A DNA stretch of 64,000 nucleotides from Mytilinidion resinicola (lineage: Eukaryota > Ascomycota > Dothideomycetes > Mytilinidiales > Mytilinidiaceae): the NCBI RefSeq assembly GCF_010093595.1, contig NW_022985452.1, positions 1,158,190 through 1,222,189 on the forward strand, read 5' to 3'. Within the stretch, counting starts at the first letter, position 1. Every line of letters begins with the position of its first letter. Positions 54,420 to 64,000 of the stretch are shown in pieces. A model generated the notes under the pieces. The model saw nothing but the letters and a program-made list of their open reading frames with translations. It ran no database searches and was not told the origin of the DNA. Position numbers and translations under genes: made by a program.

Positions 54420-56800
54420 TACTATAGGTGCTGCTATAGGTGCTATAAGGGCCGGATTAATTTAAGAAATATTAATACTAGTTTTAGTAGCTATAGCCGT
54501 CGACTAAAAGGCACCTTAGCGGATAGAAATAGCCGGATTTTACTATAAAGACGCTGGCAAATATTATAAAGCTATACCTTATTATCTATTTTATTCGCCT
54601 CTATATTAAGCTACTAAACCTATACCTATAGCAACTTTAAACCTAGATAGATCTTTCTAGGTATTATTATATATATAGTAACCTCTTCTTTTAATAGCAG
54701 GGCGGCTATATTAACGCTTAATAATAGCAGGATTAAGTATATTTTTAAAAGGTTTAAAAGGAATAGCCGGTTATTATATACCTGGCCGAGTAAACTACTA
54801 GTAGTAATCTATCTTATCTAGTTATATATAGAGTATAAAATCTAGATAATTTATAAGCGCCTAATATAGACGATTATATAGCTTATAAGCGCATAGTATA
54901 CTATATATATTTATAAATATATAAGTATAGTTATTCGGGTTATATTTATTCGATTTTACCTTTTTAAGTTACTTTTTAAAAATAGCTAATACTTACAGTA
55001 TAACCGTATAGAATAGATTACGGAATTTAGCCTCTTTTATATTATAAGAAGTTCTAGTATACTACTTCGCCTTATAATCCTTATATTTAGATTTAGTAAT
55101 AAGAATAAAGTTCTAGATATTAAAAAGTATATCGAATAGATAGCTAGTTAACACCTAAAGGAAGCTCTTAAGTAAGCTATACGCGCCCTTATTCCGTAAT
55201 ATAACGCTGTAAGAAACTTAGTTAGTATTATATACCTAGATTTATATCTGCTTAACCTAAATTTTAATACTAAAATATATAAATTCGAAGCCTAAATTTT
55301 ATAAGGGGTTTACTAGTATACAGGATAACTAGCGCTAAAGAGGGCAAGAATAGAGCTTAAATATTAATCGAGAAATAGAATATAAGCAGATACTTATATA
55401 GTTCTAAAATACTAAGCTATTTAAGTATAGTAAGTTACCTATTTCTACCTACACGGCTACTACTTTTCCTCTATATACTTTATAAGGCTAGGCCTCTCTT
55501 TATAGTTATTAAGCAGCTTATTCTAGGCCTTATTAAATTAATTAAAGAGTTCTAGCTTTATTATAGCGGTCTAATAGGTAATAAATTTACTTTTTTTTTT
55601 TTACTACTTTTTTTCCTTAGCTGCCTTCTATTCTTCTATATTATTCTCTATCGGCGCATTAGTATAGCCTATAGGAAATATCGGTTTATTCTTATATACC
55701 TTAGCTAGCTTAGCGTTAATATTCTTTTTAATATACTATATATATAAAAGGTGTAGAATATCTAGCTATTATTAATATAGTGCGTTTTTTAGAGCTTATT
55801 TCTTATCTATTAGGAAAACGCGTGGTGTAATAAAATAGTATTAAAAGAGCTTAAAAAGCTGCTATACTACCTAGTTATAGTTTACTTCCTTTTCTTTTAG
55901 TATAAAATAATAGGTAATATTAAAGTTATTACTTATATATATAACGCTAGTTATATATAAAAACGGTATACTAAATCTATTAGTTTTATACGTGTAGTCT
56001 ATTAGTATAATATTATAGTTAAACTATAGGATTTTAATAGAATCCGAATATATAAAAAAAAGGTAATTAATATAGTTCTACTAGTTCTTTATATAGTTAT
56101 ATATATACTTTCTTTCCTTTTAGCTATTACCTATATTAAATATTCGGGTTTCTAGTATATTAAAAAGAGCCTAGATAGGCATAAGGCTACTAAAAAGCTT
56201 ATTATAGTACTAAGTTCGCTTATTTTAAATATTTTAGATAGTAATAGTTACTTCTTTTTTTAGCAGCTTTATATACGTTTTTATAGGCCGTATTCTACTA
56301 AATATATCGGCTTAAATAAGGCGGTTTATTAATACTAAGCGCTTTCTATTATATATAACTACTATTAGTTTAAGTATAGAAAAATAGTTTTTATAAGCTG
56401 CCTTTATTATCTTCTATAGCTATATACGTTTATTATTATAGCTAGAAGGTTATTAAGTAAGTATACTATATATCTAACAACTCTTTTTATTAGATAAGGT
56501 TATATATATATAGGTAGTAATCTCTATACTGCTACTAAAATAGTATTAAAACTATATTTTCCTTATTTCTTTAGCCGGTATTTTATTAGGTTTTAATTAG
56601 AACTTTATAAAGCTATAGCTTTAAGCCTTTATATACTCTATTAGCGCTTTTTTAGCTTTTTCTACTATATTATATAACTATAAAGGTGGCGGCTAGAGGG
56701 CTATAGTAAGTATATTATAAAAATAGAATATAAAAATATAATTGCTTGCGTTGTATTATATATAGCCGATTTAGAAAAAGTATTTAAAATTAGTAAGTAA
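54420..56800 (-). pseudogene. MULE transposase remnant
   Basis: Minus strand at about 55,999-55,963 reads DYTYKTNRF, the first-Asp block of MULE transposases, followed by IPFLYITSV. About 62 residues later (55,825-55,790) comes VFLIDKK then ALKNAL, the second-Asp block. The reading is broken by TAA/TAG at former Gln and Trp positions. Left of the Gypsy insertion (46,055-46,682) the C-terminal part should continue, but I could not identify motifs in it. Confidence 0.65.
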
Positions 56801-56814
56801 GTTAAGTAAGCGAA

Positions 56815-56944
56815 TCGGAGGCTATAGAGCAGCTCTTTAAGCTAATTAAAAGGTAGTAAAGTAGTAAAAAGGGGAAAAGGTATATATATAGTAAAAAGGG
56901 GGTATATATCTAGGAATTAAAGGGTGTATAATTAGTAGTCCCCT
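56815..56944. repeat. Right terminal inverted repeat of the MULE
   Basis: Reverse complement of 45,929-46,054 with transition differences; ends AGTAGTCCCCT. Its inner half corresponds to the left-end segment with GCTTTACTACCTTCTAATTGG. Confidence 0.8.
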
Positions 56945-59748
56945 AAAAGTAAGGTTTAAAAGTAGTAAAAGTAGTAATTAGTAAATTAAAAGGTGGAGCT
57001 AAGTAGAAATAAAAATTTAATTTAGTTTTTAGAAGGAAAGTAATAGTTAGAAGTTATTAAAAGTAGTAATTTAGTAGGAGAATTTTATTAGATTATATAA
57101 TTAGTAGAAAAGTAGTTTAAATTAAAGTTTTAAGTAGCTATTTTAAGTCCCTCTAAAAGGTAATAGGTGGGAGTATTTAAAAAAGGGGTAAATAGGTACT
57201 AGTAAAAGCTATAACGCCTATTAACCTATAAGTAAAATATATTATAAAATATCTTATATTATAATTTAAAAGTAAACTATATAGTTTAATAATATAATTT
57301 AGAAACGAAAATTAAACTATACTATAGGAAACCCTAATAGATTTTACTAGAAGTACTGCTGCAGGTAGGTTATTAACTATTATATATTTAATATACTATT
57401 TAGAATTAGTATATAACTATAGTATAGTGTTATTATTAGAGGTTAGGGTTATATTAGCAATATTAGTATTCGTGGCTATATATAGCAGCTAGAACGCCCG
57501 CTACGCCGTGTTTCTACAGCCCATATTATTAAGGTATAGTAGTAGATTATATATATAAAGTACTATAGGCACGCAGGTATAATACTTAATAATTAGAAGA
57601 TAATAAAATACGGTATAATTTAATAGAATATAGATAAAAAGGCGAGTTGCTATATAAAAGTATCTATTTAATTTATTAACCGTTATTATAGCAATTATAT
57701 AGTAAGGTATAGAATAATTTACCTAAGTTTTTAAGTATATTCTATAGTATTATATTATAGTTTATAGAAATTATAGGTATAGTATTACTAAAAGGCAGTT
57801 ATAAAAGTATTTAGCTATATACTACTAAAAGTTTATAGTTATAATATAAAAGGCTATAGTAGAAGCTGCAGCAGGTTTAGAAAATTAGGCGCAAAATAAT
57901 AGGTAGGTAATTTTCCTGCCGGCAGCAGCATAGCCTATACTATATTTACCTATTTAGTATAATAGATTAAAGTATTTAAAAGCCTATAAAAACAGCGCGC
58001 TATATAATTCTATTATATATAGTTTATAGAATATATAGACCTATTATAAAAAGAAATATAGGTAGGAAAATTTATAAAAGTAAAAATATTACTACTAAAA
58101 GTAATAGAGTATTATATAGCGGGTAAAAATATAGGAAAAAAGCGTGCAGTACTAGAAATTTAGTAGTAAGGTATTATTAGCCTAATTATTCTAGGTAAAC
58201 GCGCATAACCTAGCCGCTAAAAAAGAAAAATAAAAGGATTTTATCTAAAAAAAATTAAAGGCCGCATTTATATAGGCAATAATTAATATTAAGAAAGCTA
58301 ATAAAAAAGTAAGCAGTTAAATCTAGGCCGATAACAACCGATTTAAGGTTAATATATAGTTAAACCGCGCCGGATAGGCGAAGTATTTAAAGAAATTAAA
58401 TAGTAAGTAGTTAAAATTATTAATATATAAGCCTAAGAAGAGAGAGAAAGCGTTAGCTAATTTATATTTTATAGTTAAAATAGTAATTTAAAAGGCGTAG
58501 TAAGCATCTAAAGCTAGTATAGTTAAATTAGCAGCTATAAATTATATTAATCGACGTAAAACTAGTAATAAAATAAATAAGAAGCCGTTTAGTACACGCT
58601 AGATAAGTAAGATAATAGTTAAATACAGCGTATATTAGTTAGCTATTATCTATTATATTTAGAGAACCTGCAGAATAGAGCTAATTTATAGTAAAAAAAT
58701 AGAAAAATTAGAAAGTAAGGGTAATATCTAGAACTAGAGGCTAATATTTAGGTTAATAGGTAAATAGGGGTTAGTATTAGCAAAAATCGAGATAATAGTA
58801 GGGTAAGATAAAGAGGAGAATAGTAATAATAGTAATATTAGCAATAATAGTAGTAATAGCAATAATAGTTATATAATTAATAAAAAAAAGTAAAAAAAGT
58901 TAAAAAAGGCTATTTTAGCATTTATATTAGCGTTATTAGACTACCTATTTACGGATAATAAGTACACTAGCGTATTAATTAGCAGTATAGCCGTTTTAGG
59001 TATTAGCTAGTAATATAGTTAGAAAAGCGCGTTAATATACACGCCTAAAATTACAGCTATTATTAATATATCCTATATATTAGTTTTATATTAGGCTATA
59101 AAAATACGTAAAAAGCGCGCGGCGGATATATAATAGAAGAAGTATTTCAGCTAGAAAAACGCTAAGGAAATAGCGCCGGCGTATTTTAAATTTATATAAA
59201 AAATAGTAGACTAGTTTATAATATTAGTTTAATATAGCAGAATACTATATTTTATAGATTAGTTACAGCGGTTAAAGGCGTATAGAATAAAAATCTAATA
59301 TACTACTAATATTAAGGGCGTAATTAAGTAGATAGATAATATATTATTATATAGTAATATTTAATTTAGTATACCTTAGTTATATTTAATAGTCTATAAA
59401 TTAGTAAAAACAGCCCGGGTTAAGTTATACTAGGATTTATTATTATTAAAAAAGGTTAATTAAGTTATATAGAAGCTATTAAATAGATAGAAACCTGTTA
59501 TATTACTAGCTATTAATTAGGCGTATTTAGTAAATAACCTAGCTAAGTAATAGTTAGGATAAAGTTTTATTAAAAACTTATAAAATTAAAAGTTAGGATT
59601 TAGAAGCGTGTATAGAAAAAGGTAGTTAAGTAATTAGGTTAACTAGGAGTAGAAAATTAGGAAAAGGTTTATTAATATTAGAGCTAGTAACTTAGCAGCT
59701 ACTATAGTAGTAAAAAATAAGTAAGAATTAGTATAAAAAGGGAAAAAG
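56945..59748 (+). pseudogene. RIP-mutated remnant related to the downstream OrsD-type element (first copy)
   Basis: AT-rich and purine-rich on the plus strand, with no frame of 60 codons. The part at about 58,940-59,550 reads through stops as protein-like text (TDNKYTSVLISSIAVLG, then KSALIYTPKITAII) and parallels 62,580-63,100 in order and sense. GQSFIKNLQNQKLGF near 59,560 parallels GQNFLKDYQTRLP near 63,190. The left part (56,945-57,900) I cannot assign. The right end is cut by the Gypsy fragment at 59,749. Confidence 0.45.
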
Positions 59749-60555
59749 TATTATAACCCGTAATATAAACTACTTAAGCGCAGCTATACTTATAGAAATA
59801 AGTAAGTAAATAAAACTAATTATATAGAACTAGGTTACAGAACTAAAAAGGTTATATATAAAACGTATAAAGATCCTAAATTTTCCTATAAACTACTAGT
59901 AAATAGGAATAGTTAAAAAATAGGGTATTATAAAAATAGGGTTATATAATAGCTTATTAGGCTTATAGAAAAAAGTAAGCGTAGAGCTAAATAAGCGCTT
60001 ATTAAAATTAAGACACTTAAAGGCTACAGGCTTTAAAAGTAGAATAAGTAAATAGGTTTTTTAGAATAGAGTTTTTATATATAAAAACGCTCCTTTATAT
60101 AGATAAAAACCTTATATTTAACTTAAAACTTTACTACTACCTATTAAAAGTAATAACCCCGTTTTATACCTAAAATTGATTTTACCTTACCTTTTAAAAA
60201 CTATTATACCCTGCCTTAGTATATAATACTTAAAAGGTATAGAAAAAACAACCTATTATATTTTAAACACCGCTATATTAAAAGAGTTATATATAAATAA
60301 TTAATTAAAATAGCTCTATTAACCCTTTTAGGTAGTATAACTACTAAACTAACTTTAACTATACCTAAAGTAGTAATATATATATAGGTATTACTTATAT
60401 AGCTATAAATACTAAAAAAAGCTAGTAATACTAAAAATAAAAAAATTATAGCCCTATAGGGAAATCTCTAGGTTATTTAAAAAAAAGCTTACTACTAGTA
60501 GAATAGTTAGCTATAAAGGCTATAAAATAAATAAACCTAAAAAGTTTACTAGTAA
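59749..60555 (+). mobile_element. Truncated copy of the same Gypsy family, plus orientation
   Basis: An LTR (59,749-60,269) in opposite orientation to the full element is followed by the same primer-site region (CCGCTATATTAAAAGAG) and about 285 bp of gag start. Similarity ends near 60,550, after AAAGTTTACTAGTAATAGAA. The rest and the second LTR are missing. Confidence 0.8.
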
Positions 60556-63500
60556 TAGAAAACCCTATCCTACAGCGGTAAATAGAACCAGCTCTTATTC
60601 TATTTATTTATTAAGAATAGAAAATACTAAACCAGAGCGTAGATTTAGGTATAGAGCTTATTCTATTTATTTTTAGAGGCAAGTTCTATTTATATCCTGC
60701 AGCCGGAATTACACTAAATTTTAGTATATTATTTAGCGCATTTAGTTGCACCTTTTAGCCGATTTATATTAGGTTAACCTATATAGTTAGTTAGGGTTAG
60801 GTGGAAGTTATAGTATTTGCAGAACTGCTGCAACCGCAACTAAGCGCGCAGTAGAATACTACTAGCTGTGGCTATATATACTATATAAATATTAGCAGCA
60901 GCACTAAACTAATACCTATAAAAGGCAGGCATAGTTAATATCTAATAATAGCGTATTAGGTGCAGGTAAAAAAGGTATAGCAGTAAATAAGGTAGCTACA
61001 GGCCTAATTTTTAGTTAGGGATAAGAACTTTAAGCCCGGACGTATATATTAGCGCAGATTCTGTGCAGTTATATATAGATCCCGGGCAGGTATAGTTATA
61101 TTATAAGTTAGGCTATAGTTATAATAGTTTAGCAGGTAGTTAGGGTAATTAGCAACCGCAGTAACTGTAGCAGTAAGGCGAAAAGGGGGTGGAAATTGCA
61201 CCTAGTAACCTATAAGTAGCACTTATCGCCGCCTATTAAATATTAAGTAAGAGTTAATTCTAAAGGCAGATTAAGTATTTAAAATAGCTAAATCTAGTAC
61301 TAAGAGCAGGTATTTTAAATATTTAGCCGAATTCTAATTAGCTATTTATAAAAAGTGCAGGTATAGTATATAGCTAAACTAAATTAAAGGCTATTTATAA
61401 AAGATCTATAAAGTACCGCGTAAAAAGGCCGATTTAATTAGAGAAGGTGTACGTAAATAGCCCGGAGTTATCTAGTATTTAAGTAAGTTTAAAATACCGG
61501 ACAGTATTATAGCGCTAGTTAGCTAGTTGCTATTATATTCGGATAAATTATTATATTAACTAGAACTAGGCCGTTGCTATTATATATCGCGGAGTATTAG
61601 GGTAATAAAAAAGTATTAGCAAAAGATCTATAGGTGGTTAGCAGGAAGGAAGCAAGGATAGCTAAGTTAATTAGAAGAAAAAAGGGTGCAGGCACGTATT
61701 AAAAAGGCATTTAAACACGTTTATTGCCAGCGGTTTTTTATATAAGGCCACGGATTACAGTATTTTAAAGTGCGACAACCTAGGTAAGGCTAGGAAGCTA
61801 GGCTAGAACCTGTTCCTATTAACGGCAAGATTATATAAGCGCAGTTAGGGAAGAAAATAGTAAAGGCGTAGGTAAATATAGAAAAGTAAGCCTAAATAAC
61901 TATCTAGGCCGGCGAGAGAAATAAAGTAAACCTATAGTTAGAGCAGACGCAGTAGTTACTATATTTAGTAGGTATAGAAAGGCCGGATTTATTAGTATAT
62001 ATTAAGGAGCTAAATATAGACCTAAAGTAGGAAAAGAAACCTATTAAAGCCGCAATTTAGAAGGCTATAAACGGGTTAGCGCAGTTTAGCTAGGCGTTAG
62101 TTATTAATTAAGTCGGTATATTTATGCGGTTAAAGGCGATTTAAATAGAAAAGCACTAAACGCGGTACTAGCCGTTACAGCTATATATAGATAAGAAGTC
62201 GATTAGCGAATATACTTAGCTATAGAAGCAGATATTAATATTTTTTGCCTATATACAGCGCAAGTATAAGTAGAAAAGCTCTAAGTACCGGTTTATATAG
62301 TAGTATTAAAAGGCGTAGAAGGCGTTAATTAAGCAGGCCGAGCGAGAGGTAGAGGGAGAAAATAAAACAGAAGAAAAGGAAAAGAATAAAATAGAAGAGG
62401 AGAAGAATAAAATAGAAATTAATAAAATAAATAGTAATAAGGAGCAGGGAATAGGAGATAGTAGGCCTAAAAACGCTAGTAATAAGCTAGAAGGGTTAAC
62501 AGGTATCTAGAAGGCGTGTTTACAGTTTTATATTAAGTTACTAAACTAATCTATTACCTATAAAAAGTATAACAGCCTATTAGTATATATATTAGCAGTA
62601 TTAGGTATTAAGAAGAATAGCTAGAAGGGCCCTAAGTTATATCCGCCTATTTTATTAGCTATTATTAAGGTCACCCGTTTTATAGTAGTTTAGTAAGCGT
62701 TAGAGTTATTAAAGCCGTTTTAAAATAGCGAGTTCGATAGTAATAGTGCGTATAAAAGCGATAACAGCAGCACGCTATTCCAGCAGTAGTAGAAAGAATA
62801 TTTACAGTTTATTTAAAAGATAATAGATAAGTTTATAGTCTAAGAAAGCTATAGGCTAATATAGTAGATATTAGATTTGCGGATATATAGGTTAAAGATC
62901 TATTATAATAGTATATTAAGAGGCTATATTAAATAAATAGGCTATAATAAGTTATTATATAAGGAGTTATATTTTAATATAGCCTAGTTCCGCAGTATAG
63001 TATATAGGTTAGTTATAGAAAGCCGATAGTTATTATTAGAAAAGCTGTTGTTTTTTAATAGCGGGATTTTAGTATATATATATACTAAAATCCTGCTACC
63101 TAGTAAATAGAACAAGATAACTAATTAAGTGCCTATAATCCTATAGAGTAAATTACGGGACAATCTAATAAATAAGCAACTGGGATAGAATTTTTTAAAG
63201 GACTATTAAACGCGGTTGCCTATTAATAGAAAAACGTGGTTATTTAATCGTGTTAAACGCAATTCTATAACCTAAGAAAGGTTTTTAAAGCCAGAATACT
63301 GCTTAGGTATTAATTAATAAGGAGTTAAGCAGTATATATTACGTGTAATCGAATTCCAAGAAAAGTTAATTATATTAATATATATATTAGGAGGGCAGCC
63401 AGTATAAAAACCTAAGGTTTTAAGCGTTTAGCATAGTAATATAGTAAAGGGCGGGTATTATAATATATTTATTAAGGATAGTATAGTAGTATTTATAACG

Positions 63501-64000
63501 CGATACTATAAGGGTTATATAGTTAGTAGTAATATTAAAATTATCTATTAATATATACCGCGTAAGGTAGAGGAGTTATTAGTATAGTATTTATAGTTAG
63601 TATTACTATTCTAGCAGTAATTAGAGGTAATAGTATAGGAGAAAGAAGTAATATTATTATATTTATAGCCGGCCGACCTAAGCAGGCGTAAGTAGACGTT
63701 AGAATAGTTGCAATAGGCGTTAAAGCGCAAGAGCAGGGTTAGGTTAGGGCAGGAGTTAACTATCTAGTTATACTATAAAATTGCTATTAGTATTAGTAGA
63801 AGGTTTATACGCGGTTTAATAGCATTTAGGGCAGAGGATAATAATAATAATAAGGAGTAGAATAAAAAGAATATAGCAGTAGTAATTACAGATAAGCAGG
63901 CCGGGTATATATCGCACGTTGCTAGGTTAATATATACGCAAGCAATTATAGAGCAGGTAGAAGCAGTAGCTAATAAAAGGCAGTAGTTCCGGGTATTAAG
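60556..64000 (+). pseudogene. RIP-mutated OrsD (DUF3505)-type zinc-finger gene, second copy, cut by window end
   Basis: Read through stops on the plus strand, about 61,335-61,470 gives an LAIYKKCRYSI...IKGYL...IYKVPRKKADLIREGVR pattern (given in pieces), where Cys, His, Trp and Gln codons of a C2H2-like OrsD finger have become Tyr or stop. About 61,694-61,800 reads FKHVYCQRFF then GLQYF, another OrsD hallmark. Downstream text (VKGGYYNIFI near 63,445, FITRYYKGYIVS near 63,490) resembles the region that in many fungi precedes a RecQ-like helicase in telomere-linked genes. A helicase, if present, would lie beyond base 64,000. The 60,556-61,250 part is unassigned. Confidence 0.5.

Larger units (their letters stand above)
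45929..56944 (-). mobile_element. Mutator-like (MULE) DNA transposon, RIP-mutated, split by a Gypsy insertion
   Basis: Terminal inverted repeats of about 125 bp bound the interval: left 45,929-46,054 and right 56,815-56,944. The left end begins GGACTACTAATCGTACACC; the right end, reverse-complemented, begins GGGGACTACTAATTATACAC. Subtracting the retrotransposon at 46,683-54,406 leaves about 3.3 kb, a fair MULE size. Transposase remnants are on the minus strand. TAAAAG occurs just outside both ends and may be a target duplication, though MULEs usually leave longer ones. No frame is intact. Confidence 0.72.

Noticed and set aside
46055..64000. Functional transposase, polyprotein or helicase genes in the AT-rich block
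   Set aside because: Motifs are recognisable only when stops are ignored, and catalytic residues are changed, so I list them as remnants.

Overview
This window looks like a chromosome segment from a filamentous ascomycete (Pezizomycotina). Genes are compact and carry short introns of about 40-115 nt with GTATGT/GTAAGT-type donors and CTAAC/CTGAC-type branch sites. The gene set is typical of filamentous fungi: NHP2, PUS4, SmD3, GEP4, DPB11/Rad4, NHA1, BMT6, arrestin adaptors and a GPI-anchored cupredoxin. The right-hand 18 kb is AT-rich, stop-riddled repeat DNA of the kind left by repeat-induced point mutation (RIP). A Dothideomycete-like genome with separate GC-balanced and AT-rich compartments is a reasonable but unproven guess.

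Positions 1-45,674 are ordinary euchromatin with about 22 genes. In order: the 3' end of an unknown gene; NHP2; a SET-domain methyltransferase; an alpha/beta hydrolase; a protein with a replication-foci (RFTS) domain and a C2H2 finger, resembling Raf2/DIM-7 of the H3K9 methylation machinery; PUS4 divergent from a secreted/lumenal protein of unknown family; a membrane-anchored sulfotransferase-like protein; an NCS1 purine/cytosine permease; GEP4 divergent from SmD3; an IRC6/p34 adaptin-binding protein; a SAM methyltransferase; a doubtful small gene; a small unknown protein; DPB11/TopBP1; an alpha-arrestin; an NHA1 Na+/H+ antiporter; a tail-anchored protein of unknown function; an UNC93-like transporter; a TauD-type dioxygenase broken by two in-frame TAA codons; BMT6; and a GPI-anchored cupredoxin. 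Several products act on RNA (NHP2, PUS4, BMT6, SmD3), but spacing and strands suggest neighbours rather than operons.

From about 45,675 to the window end the composition changes abruptly and no open frame of 60 codons remains. I read this block as nested, mutated transposons. A Mutator-like DNA transposon (about 45,929-56,944, inverted repeats near 125 bp, transposase on the minus strand) is split by a full-length Ty3/Gypsy LTR retrotransposon (46,683-54,406, minus strand). After it come two diverged plus-strand copies of an OrsD-type zinc-finger gene (the second runs off the window), separated by a truncated plus-strand copy of the same Gypsy family (59,749-about 60,555). The Raf2/DIM-7-like gene and this RIP-marked block lie in one window; in Neurospora that pathway silences exactly such DNA.

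Coordinates, splice sites and motifs were read by eye. Family names come from remembered motif patterns, not searches. I saw no tRNA, rRNA or CRISPR.
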